A stretch of DNA of 64,000 nucleotides from Candidatus Zixiibacteriota bacterium (GCA_017999435.1 JAGNLV010000002.1:248001-312000), one strand, 5' to 3'; shown: positions 1-9,918, numbered from the stretch's first letter. The notes: generated by a model from the letters alone, not told the origin. Numbers and translations: made by a program.

Positions 1-1268
1 CGCTGCCCGTACTGCGCGTCCTCGACCGCGACCACCACCGCCTCGGCGACATCCGGCAACTCCAGAAGCATCTTTTCCACCAGCTCCGGCTGCACGTTCT
101 CGCCGCCGGAGATGAGCATGTGGTCCTTTCGGCCGGTCACGCGAAGATACCCGTCGGGCTCCAGCTCCCCCCGGTCGCCCGTGTGGAACCATCCCTCGGC
201 GTCGGCGATCGTCCGCAGGCCATTCGATTCCAGGTACCCCGGCGAGAGCACAGGCCCCCGCACGAGGATCTCGCCCGACTCATCGATTCGAAGTTCCCGG
301 AAGGGCAGGAGTCTGCCCGACCCGAACAGCCGCCGGAGGGGATCGTCCGGGGCCGTCGTGGTCACCTGAGAGCACATTTCCGTCAGACCGTAGGAGGTGA
401 ACAGCGGCAGACCCCGCGCGGCGGCCGCTTCGATCAGGCCGCGCGGCGCCGCCGCTCCCCCGATCAGGACAGCCTTCAACCCGGCCCGGTGGCCTCCCTC
501 GGCGAGGTACCGCCGCAGTTGCGTCGGCACCATCGAGCAGTGGGTGACGCCGAGCGTCTCGATCGACTCCGCCGGATTCGCCGGTCGGCGCCCCGGCACG
601 ACCGCCGCGCCGGCGAGCATCGCCCGGTACAGGATCGCGATCCCGCCCACGTGGTGCAGCGGCAGCGACAACAGCCACCGGTCGCCCTCCGCCAGCGGGA
701 GGTTCTCGTTTGATCCGAGCGCGCTGTAGTAGTGGTTCCCGACCGTGTGCAGACACAACTTCGGCGTCCCGGTGGACCCCGAGGTGAGCACGCCGGTCGC
801 CTCCAAACGGAGGTTGCGGCGGAAATCCGTCCGGTCCGCTTCCGCCGGCGAGAGGAGAATCTGCGCCTCAATTTCGGCAACCTCCTCCCAGGTGGCGGCG
901 GCGAAGGGGATATGCTCCCGGCGGTCCTGAGCGACGACCGCGACAATTCCCTGCTCCGCCGGCAGCGCCGCCCGCACCAGCGGCGCCGGCAGAGCGCCGT
1001 CGACCACCAGCGCGGTCGCCCCGGCTCTTCCCGCGGCCAGGAACGTGATGATGACGTCAAGGGAGGGCTCGTCCCCGGCTTTCGGGACAAGCAGAGCGAG
1101 CCGCCGCAGCGGTCCGAGCCGCGTTTCCAAGCGGGCCAGCGCCGCCGCGCGGCGATTCACGGCGCGGTTGGCCTCGGCGTAGCTGTACTCCCGCGCCGGC
1201 GTCACGAGAAAGGGCGCCGCGGGCCGCCGGCGCGCCGCCTCCCCCAGCGGACAGGGGATATCAGTCAT
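1..1268 (-). CDS. menE: o-Succinylbenzoate-CoA ligase (MenE), 3' end cut by window edge
   Basis: An adenylate-forming enzyme that activates o-succinylbenzoate with ATP and CoA in menaquinone synthesis. About 422 residues are visible. The phosphate-binding loop LTSGSTGTPK is at about residues 161-170, SYGLTEMCSQ at about 292-301, the hinge-type GDRGELEPDGYLRVTGRKD at about 364-382, then ISGGENVQPELVE. The last few dozen residues, with the usual catalytic lysine, lie beyond position 1. The ATG at 1268 overlaps the menC stop by 8 bases, so it is translationally coupled as the last visible gene of the men operon. The motifs alone would fit any acyl-CoA synthetase of this superfamily, but the operon context makes MenE near certain. 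Confidence 0.95.
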   Translation of the reverse strand, partial: MTDIPCPLGEAARRRPAAPFLVTPAREYSYAEANRAVNRRAAALARLETRLGPLRRLALLVPKAGDEPSLDVIITFLAAGRAGATALVVDGALPAPLVRAALPAEQGIVAVVAQDRREHIPFAAATWEEVAEIEAQILLSPAEADRTDFRRNLRLEATGVLTSGSTGTPKLCLHTVGNHYYSALGSNENLPLAEGDRWLLSLPLHHVGGIAILYRAMLAGAAVVPGRRPANPAESIETLGVTHCSMVPTQLRRYLAEGGHRAGLKAVLIGGAAAPRGLIEAAAARGLPLFTSYGLTEMCSQVTTTAPDDPLRRLFGSGRLLPFRELRIDESGEILVRGPVLSPGYLESNGLRTIADAEGWFHTGDRGELEPDGYLRVTGRKDHMLISGGENVQPELVEKMLLELPDVAEAVVVAVEDAQYGQ

Positions 1269-2385
1269 GCGCCGGTTCTCCGAGGCGGTCCGGACGCACT
1301 TCGAAAGTCCCCGCGGGAAGGGCGGACAGGTCGATTTGCCCCTGCGCGATGCGGAGCGGTTCCACGGTCAGATCCTCGGCGAGCGCGTCCTGCGTGTCCA
1401 GTCCCATGGCGACATTCTCGCCGGCCTCGCCGTCGTTGAGGCAGGCGCCGATTTCGGCCAGCATCGCCAGTGTGAGGCTCGATTCGTAGGCCGAGCTGAT
1501 CACCGCCAGCATCCCCGCCCGGCGCGCCCGCCGGGCAAACCACATCGCCCACTCGAATCCCAGCAGGGTCGGCTTGAGCACGATCGCCCGCACCCCGCGG
1601 ACTTGCGACAGCGCTTTCGGCGAGATCGTGCGCAGGCTCTCGTCGAGCGCGACAGGAAGGCGGAATCCGCCGCGGTGAGTCAGTTCGAGCAGCTCGAGAA
1701 AACTGCGCACCGGCTCCTCGATGTACTCGATGTCGTACGGCGCGGCCGCCTGCCCGAACCGGATCGCGGTGGGGATATCGAACGCCCGGTTGGCATCGAG
1801 CCGGAGCTTGGCGCGCGGGCCGATCGTCTCGCGCACCCGGCGCACCGCCTCTATGTCCTCGTCGAACGGCCGCCGCCCCACTTTGAGCTTGAACGCCCCG
1901 AAACCTTCGCCCTTGCGGCGCTCTGCCTGCCCGAACGCCTCATCCGCCGATCCGCTCAGAAGGGCGTTGACGGTGATCCTCTCCCGGGGATTGGGACAGA
2001 GCAGGCGGTGCAGCGATTTCCCCTGGCGGTGTGCCACCAGTTGGAGCACGGCGGTCTCCATCGCGACCGACACCGAGGCTGTCAACCAGCTGTGGCCCAG
2101 CCAGTTGCCGAAACCGCCATCGAGCCGCTCGAGACCGGCGGGGATTTGCGCCCCCTGCACACCGGCCCGGAGTTCCCGCAGTTCCCGCTCGGCATCGGCC
2201 AGCGATTCCCGGCTGTGTCCCGGAAGCGGCGCCGCCTCCCCCCAGGCCGTGGCGCCGTCCTCGAGCGTCACTTTCACAAGCATGCCCTCGCGGGAGCGCA
2301 GTTCCTCGCCCCGAATGACCGGCGGCCGCCGGAACGGCAGTACATAGCGGTAGAGCTGAACCTGCGCGATTCTCACCACCACCAT
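1261..2385 (-). CDS. menC: o-Succinylbenzoate synthase (MenC)
   Basis: An enolase-superfamily dehydratase that converts SHCHC to o-succinylbenzoate. It has 374 residues. The KxK motif is in AFKLKVG, and metal ligands are in LRLDANRAF, YIEEP and VALDES, followed by the second catalytic lysine in IVLKPTLLG; all are in the expected order. The chosen ATG (first codons [11 protein letters not shown]) overlaps the end of menA by 13 bases. In-frame GTG codons directly after it are alternative starts. The superfamily also contains dipeptide epimerases, but placement between menA and menE supports MenC. Confidence 0.94.
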   Translation of the reverse strand: MVVVRIAQVQLYRYVLPFRRPPVIRGEELRSREGMLVKVTLEDGATAWGEAAPLPGHSRESLADAERELRELRAGVQGAQIPAGLERLDGGFGNWLGHSWLTASVSVAMETAVLQLVAHRQGKSLHRLLCPNPRERITVNALLSGSADEAFGQAERRKGEGFGAFKLKVGRRPFDEDIEAVRRVRETIGPRAKLRLDANRAFDIPTAIRFGQAAAPYDIEYIEEPVRSFLELLELTHRGGFRLPVALDESLRTISPKALSQVRGVRAIVLKPTLLGFEWAMWFARRARRAGMLAVISSAYESSLTLAMLAEIGACLNDGEAGENVAMGLDTQDALAEDLTVEPLRIAQGQIDLSALPAGTFEVRPDRLGEPAHD

Positions 2386-3329
2386 CCTATCGAAAACAGC
2401 AGGCTGTACAGCAAGAGCAGTTTCCCCGTCGTGGCCAGCAGCCTGTTGAGCGTCGGTCCGTCGGTGGCGCGGCGGATCGTACGGAACGCCGCCAGCGCCG
2501 GAAGTATCGTGAGCGATGCAATAATCGCCGACGAGTGCCCCTCGGTCAACAGCGCGAGCGCAGCGGGAATGCCCGCGGCGATTGCGACGGCGAGGACATA
2601 CTCCCACTGGGCGAAGGTTCGCCCGAACCGCGCGGCGAGCGTGCGCTTGCCGGCCCGACGGTCGCTCTCGATGTCGCGGAGATTGTTGACCGTCAGGATC
2701 GCCACGGAGAACAACCCGGTCCCCGCCCCGGCGACCAGCACCGGGGGAGTGATGGCCAGCGTCTGCACGTAATAGGTCCCGCCGACCGCCACGGGTCCGA
2801 AGTAGACGAACACAAAGAGGTCGGCCAGACCGATATAGCCGAGCGGGTACGGGCCGGCCGTGTAGAGAATCCCCCAGAGGACGGAGCTGAGTCCGATGAC
2901 GGTCACCGGCCAGCCACCGCGATATACGAGGTAGGCGCCGCAGAGCACGGCCAGCCCGAACACCAGCGCCGTGGCCGCCTTCATCGCGCCCGGTGTGACC
3001 AGACCCGCCTGAGTCACCCGGATGGGACCGACCCGGGCGATCGCATCGGCCCCCGATTTGAAATCGGAATAATCGTTGGCGAAATTGGTCCCGATCTGGA
3101 TGAGCAGCGCCCCGGCCAGCGCCGCGAGCGCCGACCAGAGGTGAAAGGCGCCCGCCTCCGCCGCCATCGCCGTACCCATCACCACCGGCGCCGCGGAGGC
3201 AAAGAGCGTCTTGGGCCGGGCCGCGAGCAGCCACACCTGCGGGCGGCCGATCGGCGCGCCCGCCGCGACTGTGTCAGGGCTGCCGGGGAAACTTGCCGAA
3301 ATCCGGTTTGCGCTTCTCCTTGAAAGCAT
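2373..3329 (-). CDS. menA: 1,4-Dihydroxy-2-naphthoate polyprenyltransferase (MenA)
   Basis: A UbiA-superfamily integral membrane prenyltransferase that joins the polyprenyl tail to DHNA, giving demethylmenaquinone. It has 318 residues and several hydrophobic helices. The prenyl-diphosphate/Mg2+ site [14 protein letters not shown] is near residue 90, and a second polar motif with [18 protein letters not shown] follows near residue 215. Its start overlaps the menB end by 56 bases. The ATG at 3329 has a good ribosome site (GGAAGG five bases upstream), so I kept it, although family members usually begin nearer the RPKTL segment; a GTG at 3236 is the alternative. Confidence 0.93.
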   Translation of the reverse strand: MLSRRSANRISASFPGSPDTVAAGAPIGRPQVWLLAARPKTLFASAAPVVMGTAMAAEAGAFHLWSALAALAGALLIQIGTNFANDYSDFKSGADAIARVGPIRVTQAGLVTPGAMKAATALVFGLAVLCGAYLVYRGGWPVTVIGLSSVLWGILYTAGPYPLGYIGLADLFVFVYFGPVAVGGTYYVQTLAITPPVLVAGAGTGLFSVAILTVNNLRDIESDRRAGKRTLAARFGRTFAQWEYVLAVAIAAGIPAALALLTEGHSSAIIASLTILPALAAFRTIRRATDGPTLNRLLATTGKLLLLYSLLFSIGWWW

Positions 3330-4095
3330 CGCGTCCTTCCTGCGCCTCCGCCGTCATGTAGAACAGCATCGTCGCGTTGCCGGCCAACTCCTGCAGCCCC
3401 GCCTGCCCGTCGCAGTCGGCGTTGAGCGCCGCTTTCAGACAGCGGATCGCGGTGGGCGAGTTGGCGAGAATCTCCCGGCACCACTGGACCGTCTCCTCCT
3501 CCAGCCGGGCGAGCGGGACCACGGCGTTGACGAGCCCCATCTCCAGCGCCTGCCGGGCGTCGTACCGGCGGCAGAGGAACCAGATCTCCCGCGCCTTCTT
3601 CTGGCCGACCAGGCGGGCGAGGTAGGATGATCCATAGCCGCCGTCGAACGACCCCACTTTCGGCCCGGTCTGTCCGAAGACGGCATTGTCGGCCGCGATC
3701 GTGAGGTCGCACAGCACGTGGAGCACGTGCCCGCCGCCGATCGCGTAGCCGGCCACCATGGCGACCACCGGCTTGGGGCAGGTCCGGATTTGCCGCTGAA
3801 ACTCCAGCACGTTCAGGCGGTTGACCCCGCTGGTATCGGTGTAGCCGGAGTCCCCCCGAATCCTCTGATCCCCCCCCGAACAGAACGCCTGGTCGCCCGC
3901 GCCGGTGAGAATGATGACGCCGATCTGCGGGTCCTCCCGCGCGTCGGCCAGCGCCGCCATCATCTCCTGCACCGTCAGCGGCCGAAACGCGTTGCGGACC
4001 TCGGGGCGGTTGATCGTGATCTTGGCGATCCCCTCCGCCTTGTGATACGTGATATCGCTGTATGCGCCCGCTTCTGTCCAGATGATCCTCGCCAT
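3274..4095 (-). CDS. menB: 1,4-Dihydroxy-2-naphthoyl-CoA synthase (MenB)
   Basis: A crotonase-fold enzyme that cyclises o-succinylbenzoyl-CoA. It has 273 residues, the normal size. The oxyanion-hole segment AFCSGGDQ, the GYAIGGGH segment, [30 protein letters not shown] and the typical C-terminal tail [10 protein letters not shown] are all present. The glycine in QTGPKVG is at the position where bicarbonate-dependent (type I) MenB enzymes have Gly and bicarbonate-independent ones have Asp, so a bicarbonate-dependent enzyme is inferred. It lies 10 bases downstream of menH and overlaps menA. Confidence 0.97.
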   Translation of the reverse strand: MARIIWTEAGAYSDITYHKAEGIAKITINRPEVRNAFRPLTVQEMMAALADAREDPQIGVIILTGAGDQAFCSGGDQRIRGDSGYTDTSGVNRLNVLEFQRQIRTCPKPVVAMVAGYAIGGGHVLHVLCDLTIAADNAVFGQTGPKVGSFDGGYGSSYLARLVGQKKAREIWFLCRRYDARQALEMGLVNAVVPLARLEEETVQWCREILANSPTAIRCLKAALNADCDGQAGLQELAGNATMLFYMTAEAQEGRDAFKEKRKPDFGKFPRQP

Positions 4096-4105
4096 GGCAC
4101 CCTTT

Positions 4106-4903
4106 CTATCCGCTCAGGAACTCCTGTACCAGCTCGACAAACCGGGCCGGTTGTTCGACGTGGACCGCGTGCCCCGCCCCCGCCACCGTCGCGACCCGCG
4201 CCCCCGGCATCCGCTCGGCCATCCGCGCCGCGATCTCCCGGAATTTAGCATCTTCGGCGCCGACAATCAACAGCGTCGGCGGCGCGTCGGCCAGGCGGTC
4301 CCACTGCGGTTCCTGCGCCCCGGTCCCCATCTCACGCAGCGCCCGGGCCAGAGCTCCGCCGTCCTGGGCGCGGCGGCGTTCCAACATCCCGGCGAATTCC
4401 TCCGGAACCCGCTTAAGTCCCGCGAACATCGGCTGATCATACCAGTCGCGGAGAAAGCGCTCGAGGGGCTCGGTCTCCAGCCGCCGCGCGAGTGTATCGT
4501 CCTGCCGCCGCCGCGCGATCCGCTCGTCTCCGTCGCTCAGTCCCGGCGAGGCCGACTCGAGCACGAGCCGCCGCACGCGCGCGCGGCAGTGCAGCGCGAG
4601 GTGCAGCCCCAACCGCCCCCCCATCGAGTAGCCGATCAGATCCGTCTGCGCGATCCCCCGGCGCGCCAGCTCGAGGGCGAGCGCGGCGGCGACCTGCTCC
4701 ATGCGCCACGATCCCGCGCCCTCCGGACCCCGGGTCTTTCCGTGCCCCGGGAGATCGGGAGCGAGGCCATACCGTTCTCCGGCCAGGGCCGCCATGACGG
4801 TGCTCCAGTCCGCGCCCGTTCCCATGAAACCGTGGAGCGCCACCACCGCCGGATTGCGCGGCGACCCCGCCGTCTCGAGGTGAAACCGGAAATCCCCCGC
4901 CAT
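4106..4903 (-). CDS. menH: SHCHC synthase, alpha/beta hydrolase (MenH)
   Basis: Removes pyruvate from SEPHCHC to give SHCHC, the step after MenD. It has 265 residues with an alpha/beta-hydrolase fold: [10 protein letters not shown] (oxyanion side), DLPGHGKT, the nucleophile elbow [14 protein letters not shown], the acid in VGAEDAKF and the histidine in [13 protein letters not shown]. The start chosen is the ATG at 4903, four bases past the menD stop. A longer reading upstream exists only in a frame that overlaps menD. The fold alone would be generic; the position between menD and menB decides the call. Confidence 0.92.
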   Translation of the reverse strand: MAGDFRFHLETAGSPRNPAVVALHGFMGTGADWSTVMAALAGERYGLAPDLPGHGKTRGPEGAGSWRMEQVAAALALELARRGIAQTDLIGYSMGGRLGLHLALHCRARVRRLVLESASPGLSDGDERIARRRQDDTLARRLETEPLERFLRDWYDQPMFAGLKRVPEEFAGMLERRRAQDGGALARALREMGTGAQEPQWDRLADAPPTLLIVGAEDAKFREIAARMAERMPGARVATVAGAGHAVHVEQPARFVELVQEFLSG

Positions 4904-4907
4904 GCGC

Positions 4908-6668
4908 TTACCCCTCGAGCGCGCGGACCACCGCCTCGGTGAGCCGGGCGTGCAGTTGCCGGTTGCGCCGCCGGTCTGTTCGCACCTCGATGAGCGTCCC
5001 CCCGCCCGGCCCGGCCTGGGCCTCCCGGTAGATGCGCGCGAACTCTTCGGCGCTCGTGGGATGGGCGTACGAAAGCCCGAACATCTGCGCCGCTTGCTTG
5101 AACGTGATCCCGTGGGGCGTTCCCCAGTACGGCTCAAACAAATCGGCGCGCTCGGCGATCGGGAGGAAATGGAATATTCCGCCGCCGTTGTTGTTCAGCA
5201 CGACGATAGTCATGGGCTGCGCCAAGCGCCGCACGAGCGCCAGGGAGTTGAGGTCGTGCAACAGCGCCAGATCCCCGGTCAGCAGGGTCACCGGCCGCTC
5301 CCACCCGAGCCCGAACCCGGCCGCCGAGGCGACCGTGCCGTCGATTCCACTCGCGCCCCGGTTGGCTGCAACCGGCGCCGCCGGGCCGTCGCCGGCGGCC
5401 AGGGCATCCAGGTCCCGGATCGGCATGCTCGAGGCGACAAAGAGCGCGCCCGCGGCTGAGATATTCTCCGCCACCAGCCGCGCCGTCAGCGGCTCCGACA
5501 GCGTCGCATCCTCCGCAAGCACTCGGGCGATCGCCGCTTCCGCCTTGTCCGCACCCGCCCGCCAGGCCGCAAGGCCGGTCTCTTTGGCTTTCTCCCTCAG
5601 GAACGGCAGGAGAAAACTGCAGAACATGTCGATGTCCGCTTCGAACCGGTGGGTGACCTGATGGTGCGGGTCGTGGCGTTCGGGGGCGGCGGCTGCGTGG
5701 ATATAGGCCGCCGGTTGCGACCGTTTCAGCCATTGGGCGACCCGCTTCGAGGTTACGATCGGACCGAAGTGGAGCACCGTGTCCGGCGCGAGAGCGTCGG
5801 CAAACGATTCCGCGGCGAGCATGTACTCGGCCGGTGCGATCACGTGTCCCGCCGCCCCGAGCCGCAGGCCCGACCCGATATCGGCTATGACCGGCCACCC
5901 GAGCGCCTCGGCCACTTTCGCGATCGCGACCCGCTCGGCCTCGCGCCGAAGACGCCCGACCACGATCACACCGCGGCGCGCCCGGTTCAGCAGCCCGGTC
6001 GCCGCTTCCATCCGCGCCGGTTCGCACACTTTCACCGGCGAGCGATAGATTGTCCACGGGCTCTCGCCCGTTCGCCAGCACCCGACCGACCGCAGGTAGT
6101 CGCCGAAATCTTCCTCCGCGCCGACCGGGGCGAGCGGTTCCCGGAACATCCAGTTGAGGTGCACCGGACCGGCCGGTCCGTGCTGCGCCCGGTAGACCGC
6201 CTGGTCGATCGTCGTGAGCACAAACTCCGGCGGTGTCTCCCGGCTGGGGCAGGGGAGATCGAAAAACCACCGGGGATAATCGGCGTAGAGCTTCGTCTGG
6301 TCGATCGTCTGATTCGCGCCGCTTGCCCGCAGCTCGGGCGGGCGGTCCGCCGTGAGGACCAGCAGCGGCACGCCGTCCATCGCCGCCTCGATCACCGCCG
6401 GGTAGAGGTTGGCTGCCGCGGTTCCCGAGGTCACGACCACGGCCGCCGGTTTTTCCGTCGCCCGCGCGTAGCCGAGCGCGCAGAAGGCCGCCCCGCGCTC
6501 GTCGAAATGGACGATCTTCCTAGCCGCCTCGTGCCGCGCCGCCGCCGCCGTCAGCGGCGTCGACCGCGAGCCGGGGCAGAGGCAGAACAACCTCACCCCG
6601 CAGCGCACCAGTTCTTCGACCGCGGCCTCCGCCCAGAGGCTGTTCAGATTCGGAAATCGGCTGTTCAT
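4908..6668 (-). CDS. menD: SEPHCHC synthase, thiamine-diphosphate dependent (MenD)
   Basis: Catalyses the committed step: isochorismate plus 2-oxoglutarate to SEPHCHC. It has 586 residues. The N-terminal PYR domain holds the conserved glutamate in HFDERGAAFCALGYAR, preceded by CPGSRSTPLT. The C-terminal PP domain has GDLALLHDLNSL and VVLNNNGGGIFHFLP, the ThDP/Mg2+ motif. The start codon overlaps the menF stop as ATGA, so the two consecutive steps from chorismate are translationally coupled. Confidence 0.97.
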   Translation of the reverse strand: MNSRFPNLNSLWAEAAVEELVRCGVRLFCLCPGSRSTPLTAAAARHEAARKIVHFDERGAAFCALGYARATEKPAAVVVTSGTAAANLYPAVIEAAMDGVPLLVLTADRPPELRASGANQTIDQTKLYADYPRWFFDLPCPSRETPPEFVLTTIDQAVYRAQHGPAGPVHLNWMFREPLAPVGAEEDFGDYLRSVGCWRTGESPWTIYRSPVKVCEPARMEAATGLLNRARRGVIVVGRLRREAERVAIAKVAEALGWPVIADIGSGLRLGAAGHVIAPAEYMLAAESFADALAPDTVLHFGPIVTSKRVAQWLKRSQPAAYIHAAAAPERHDPHHQVTHRFEADIDMFCSFLLPFLREKAKETGLAAWRAGADKAEAAIARVLAEDATLSEPLTARLVAENISAAGALFVASSMPIRDLDALAAGDGPAAPVAANRGASGIDGTVASAAGFGLGWERPVTLLTGDLALLHDLNSLALVRRLAQPMTIVVLNNNGGGIFHFLPIAERADLFEPYWGTPHGITFKQAAQMFGLSYAHPTSAEEFARIYREAQAGPGGGTLIEVRTDRRRNRQLHARLTEAVVRALEG

Positions 6669-8050
6669 GGCCCCGCCAGCAGCTTCAGGTAGTTATCGAT
6701 CTTATTTTCGATCTCGTCCCATTCTCTGTCGGGATGCGAACCGCCGACAATCCCGGCTCCCGAATAGAGCCGCAGCGTGTCTCCGGCCGCCAGCGCCGAG
6801 CGGATCGCGACCGCGAATTCCGCGCTGTCTGCCCCGATCCAACCGACCGGTCCGGCATACCAGCCCCGGTCGAAAGCCTCGAGTTCGCGAATCCGCTGCC
6901 GGGCGGTTGCGGTCGGCGCCCCCCCGACCGCCGGCGTCGGGTGGAGGCGCGCCAGAATATCCGCGTCCCCGACGCCGTCTCTGAGAACGCCCGCGAAACG
7001 GGTCGCGAGGTGCTGCACGCGCGCCAGTTTGACCAGTTCCCGTCCCTTCTCCTCGGCTGCCTCCCGGCACAGCGCCGCGAGCGCCCCGCGCACCGCGTCG
7101 GCGACGCAGGCGTGTTCCTGCGCTTCTTTCCGGCTGGTCAGGAGTTTCTCGCCCAAGAGGGCGTCCTCCGCCGGCGTCTCCCCGCGCCGCCGGGTTCCGG
7201 CCAGAGCCTCGCTCGTGATCCGCCGCCCCTCCCGGCGGTACAGCCGCTCCGGCGTCGCTCCCAGGAAGGCGGCGCCGTCCGGCGGCTTGAAGGCGAAGAC
7301 GAAACAGCCCGGCGCCGAGGCCGCCAGCCGGGCCGTCAGGCGGAACGGATCCGCCGGACTGCCCAGCTCACAGCGGCTTTCGCGCGCGAGCACGATCTTG
7401 TCCATCCGCCCGGCGTTGATTTCGTCCACCGCCGCTCCGACAATGTCCAGCCAATCCTCTCGGCCCGGCGTATCGACCCGCCGGCGCACGCCGGCCGGCG
7501 GGATACCGGGGTCCGCCGGCGCGAAGCGCAACTGCGCCAGGTCTTCGATGATGCGGGAAACCTGCCCGCGGTCCTCGGGGAACCGCAGATTGACTGCCAG
7601 CACGGCCGCCCCGCCGCGGGCGGCGAGCTCGAAGCGGGGGAGCACAAACCGCGCTCCGCCGAACTGCCGCCAGTGATCGGCCTGCTCCCGGTCGCTGTCG
7701 AACCGTATTCCGCCGTAGCACCGCACGCCCTCGGCGTCGCCGATCAGTTCCCGGATCCGCCCCATCAGGTCATGCGGATCGGCGCAGACCGCGCGGAATT
7801 CCACCGCCGCGGCGCCCACCCCGGCGACGGCCGAGCGGTCCTCGCGGTCGCTCCAGAAGATCCGCTCGCTCTGCCGCTGCGCCGCGAGCCAGGCCGCCGG
7901 TTCCATCGCGGCGAGAGGGACCTCGCACCGCTCCACGTGCGGGCTGCCCGCCCGCGGATGCGCCGCCCGCCGGGCGATCTCTTCGGCCAGATGGGCCGCC
8001 GCCCCGGCGGGCGTGTGCGTGTCGCTGTCTTTGAATACTGAGGGCATCAT
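6665..8050 (-). CDS. menF: Isochorismate synthase (MenF type)
   Basis: A chorismate-binding enzyme that isomerises chorismate to isochorismate. It has 461 residues from the ATG at 8050; an in-frame GTG at 8074 and an ATG at 8047 are alternatives. The C-terminal domain has the general-base lysine in MDKIVLARE, FLGATPERLY, SEALAGTRRRGETP, LHPTPAVGGAPT and YAGPVGWIGADSAEFAVAIRSAL, which is the standard signature of this family. The N-terminal third is variable, as usual. Anthranilate or salicylate synthase would be an alternative, but the gene is embedded between menG and menD. Confidence 0.94.
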   Translation of the reverse strand: MMPSVFKDSDTHTPAGAAAHLAEEIARRAAHPRAGSPHVERCEVPLAAMEPAAWLAAQRQSERIFWSDREDRSAVAGVGAAAVEFRAVCADPHDLMGRIRELIGDAEGVRCYGGIRFDSDREQADHWRQFGGARFVLPRFELAARGGAAVLAVNLRFPEDRGQVSRIIEDLAQLRFAPADPGIPPAGVRRRVDTPGREDWLDIVGAAVDEINAGRMDKIVLARESRCELGSPADPFRLTARLAASAPGCFVFAFKPPDGAAFLGATPERLYRREGRRITSEALAGTRRRGETPAEDALLGEKLLTSRKEAQEHACVADAVRGALAALCREAAEEKGRELVKLARVQHLATRFAGVLRDGVGDADILARLHPTPAVGGAPTATARQRIRELEAFDRGWYAGPVGWIGADSAEFAVAIRSALAAGDTLRLYSGAGIVGGSHPDREWDEIENKIDNYLKLLAGP

Positions 8051-8078
8051 GGGCCTGCACCGTTGGTTCCGCACTATA

Positions 8079-8819
8079 TCACTTTTTCTCCCCGCTGTAA
8101 ACAGTGGCCACTCCGAACGTCAGCGGCCGCGGCCGGACCGCCGCGAACCCGGCCCGGCGAAGGAGGTCGCAGAACGCCTCGCCGTAGGGAAACGACTCCA
8201 CTGTCCGGTCGAGGTAGCGGTAGGCCGCCGCATCCCCGCTGATCGCCGCGCCGATGCGCGGGAGGATGTGCCGGAGGTAGACCAGGTAGGCCGCCCGGAG
8301 GGCGCGGTTGTCGGGGAAGGAAAACTCGAGCACCAGCACGCGCCCGCCGGGGGCCAGCACCCGGTGCATCTCGGCCAGTGCCCGCGGCACGTCGGTCACA
8401 TTGCGAATCCCGAAACTGATCGTCACGACGTCAAAACTTCCGTCGGCAAACGGCAGGCGCAGGGCATCGCCCCGCACGAATGCGATCCGCTCGGCCAGCC
8501 CGCATTCCCGCGCTTTGTCCCGGCCGCGGGCCATCATGCGCGCCGCCGGATCGAGCCCCACCCCCAGGCTCACATTCTTCCGCTGCTTCAGCCCGATCGT
8601 CAGTACATCCCCGGTGCCGCAGGCGACGTCGAGCACGGCAAGATTGTCCCGGTCGGGAAACATCGCCGCCAGCTTCTTCCGCCAGCGGACATCCAGGCGG
8701 AGTGTCAGCACGCGGTTGACCAGGTCGTACCGGTGCGCGATCCGGTCAAACATCTGGGGCGACTCCCCCTTTTCGGGGATCGGGTCCGCCGTCTTGTCCG
8801 CGTGATCTTCCGCCGCCAT
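8079..8819 (-). CDS. menG: Demethylmenaquinone methyltransferase (MenG/UbiE)
   Basis: The SAM-dependent C-methyltransferase that finishes menaquinone. It has 246 residues from the ATG at 8819, which has a GGA-rich ribosome site; the frame is open further upstream, but that part is unlike the family. The UbiE signature is clear: FDRIAHRYDLVNRVLTL, VLDVACGTGDVLT (SAM motif I), GDALRLPFADGSFD, SFGIRNVTD and the end LTFGVATVYSGEKK. It is the first gene of the men operon. No separate DHNA-CoA thioesterase gene is seen in the window. Confidence 0.94.
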   Translation of the reverse strand: MAAEDHADKTADPIPEKGESPQMFDRIAHRYDLVNRVLTLRLDVRWRKKLAAMFPDRDNLAVLDVACGTGDVLTIGLKQRKNVSLGVGLDPAARMMARGRDKARECGLAERIAFVRGDALRLPFADGSFDVVTISFGIRNVTDVPRALAEMHRVLAPGGRVLVLEFSFPDNRALRAAYLVYLRHILPRIGAAISGDAAAYRYLDRTVESFPYGEAFCDLLRRAGFAAVRPRPLTFGVATVYSGEKK

Positions 8820-8857
8820 TTCTATCCGCTTTCCGGCCGATCCGTTCCGACCGCCGC

Positions 8858-8885
8858 AATATACGCAATCCCTCCGCTCCCTCAA
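8858..8885 (-). promoter_or_regulatory. Candidate sigma-70-type promoter of the men operon
   Basis: On the minus strand TTGAGG (8880-8885) and TATATT (8858-8863) are spaced by 16 bases, matching the -35/-10 consensus at 4/6 and 5/6 positions. The leader to menG would be about 30 bases. It lies in the 139-base divergent region between menG and the aldo/keto reductase gene. This is a pattern match only. Confidence 0.4.
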
Positions 8886-8958
8886 ACCCGATTGCCTCGC
8901 GCGGTCCTTTTTCGTACCTTGCCCAAAAGGCTGCCGCAACGCGAAAGGATCAGCGTTC

Positions 8959-9918
8959 ATGAAGTATCGTCGAGTCGGCCGCAGCGGGCTGAAAGTCTCG
9001 GAGATCGCTCTTGGGGCCTGGTTGACTTACGGCGGGCCGGTCTCCGCCTCACAGACTGCGCCCATCGTCCGCCGGGCGATCGCCCACGGCGTCAATTTCA
9101 TCGACCTCGCCGACATCTACGCCCGGGGCGCGGCCGAAGAAACCCTCGGCCGTATTCTCAAGGAATTCCGCCGCGCCGACCTGGTCCTGTCCAGCAAGCT
9201 CTTCTGGCCGATGTCCGACAACCCCAACGACCGGGGCCTCTCGCGCAAACACATCAGGGAATCCATCGAGGGAACGCTCCGCCGTCTCGGCACCGACTAC
9301 CTCGACATCTACTTCTGCCACCGCTTCGATCCGGAGACGGAGGTCGAGGAAACCGTCCGCGCCATGGATGACCTGGTGCGGCAGGGGAAGATCATCTACT
9401 GGGGAACCTCGGTGTGGGAGGCGGCCCAGATCGAGCGGGCGGTCGGTCTGGCCCGCGACTACCGCGCCTACGCGCCGATCGTGGAACAGCCCCGCTACCA
9501 TCTGCTCGACCGTCACATCGAGCCGGAGATCATGCCGGTGTGCGCCCACAACGGCATGGGCCTGACCGTGTGGTCCCCCCTCGCCCAGGGGCTGCTCACC
9601 GGCAAGTACAACGCGGGGATACCGGACGGAAGCCGCGGCGCCACGAGCATGTGGCTCAAGCCGAGCCTGACCGAGGCCAACATCGCCGCCGTCCGGCGGC
9701 TCAGCGAACTCGCCGCGTCGCTGGACATCACCGTGGCCCGGCTCGCCCTCGCCTGGGTTCTGCGCCGGCCGGAAATCAGTTGCGCCATTATCGGCGCCAC
9801 CGCGCCGGAACAGGTCGATGAGAATGTGAAAGCGGCCGACACCGTCTTGTCGGCCGAGACCCTCGCGGCGATTGAACAGATCCTCGGCAACGACCCGGCG
9901 GCCCGCACCCAGGCGTAA
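8959..9918 (+). CDS. Aldo/keto reductase, potassium-channel-beta/YghZ-like
   Basis: An NADP(H)-dependent oxidoreductase of 319 residues with a TIM-barrel fold. The catalytic tetrad is visible as Asp and Tyr in IDLADIYARG, Lys in LVLSSKLFW and His in IYFCHRFDPETE. The C-terminal cofactor-binding part reads SCAIIGATAPEQVDENV. The start MKYRRVGRSGLKVSEI is typical of the Kv-beta/YghZ branch. It is transcribed divergently from the men operon and heads a plus-strand group with the HDAC-like, archease and rtcB genes. The substrate cannot be told from sequence. Confidence 0.92.
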   Translation: MKYRRVGRSGLKVSEIALGAWLTYGGPVSASQTAPIVRRAIAHGVNFIDLADIYARGAAEETLGRILKEFRRADLVLSSKLFWPMSDNPNDRGLSRKHIRESIEGTLRRLGTDYLDIYFCHRFDPETEVEETVRAMDDLVRQGKIIYWGTSVWEAAQIERAVGLARDYRAYAPIVEQPRYHLLDRHIEPEIMPVCAHNGMGLTVWSPLAQGLLTGKYNAGIPDGSRGATSMWLKPSLTEANIAAVRRLSELAASLDITVARLALAWVLRRPEISCAIIGATAPEQVDENVKAADTVLSAETLAAIEQILGNDPAARTQA

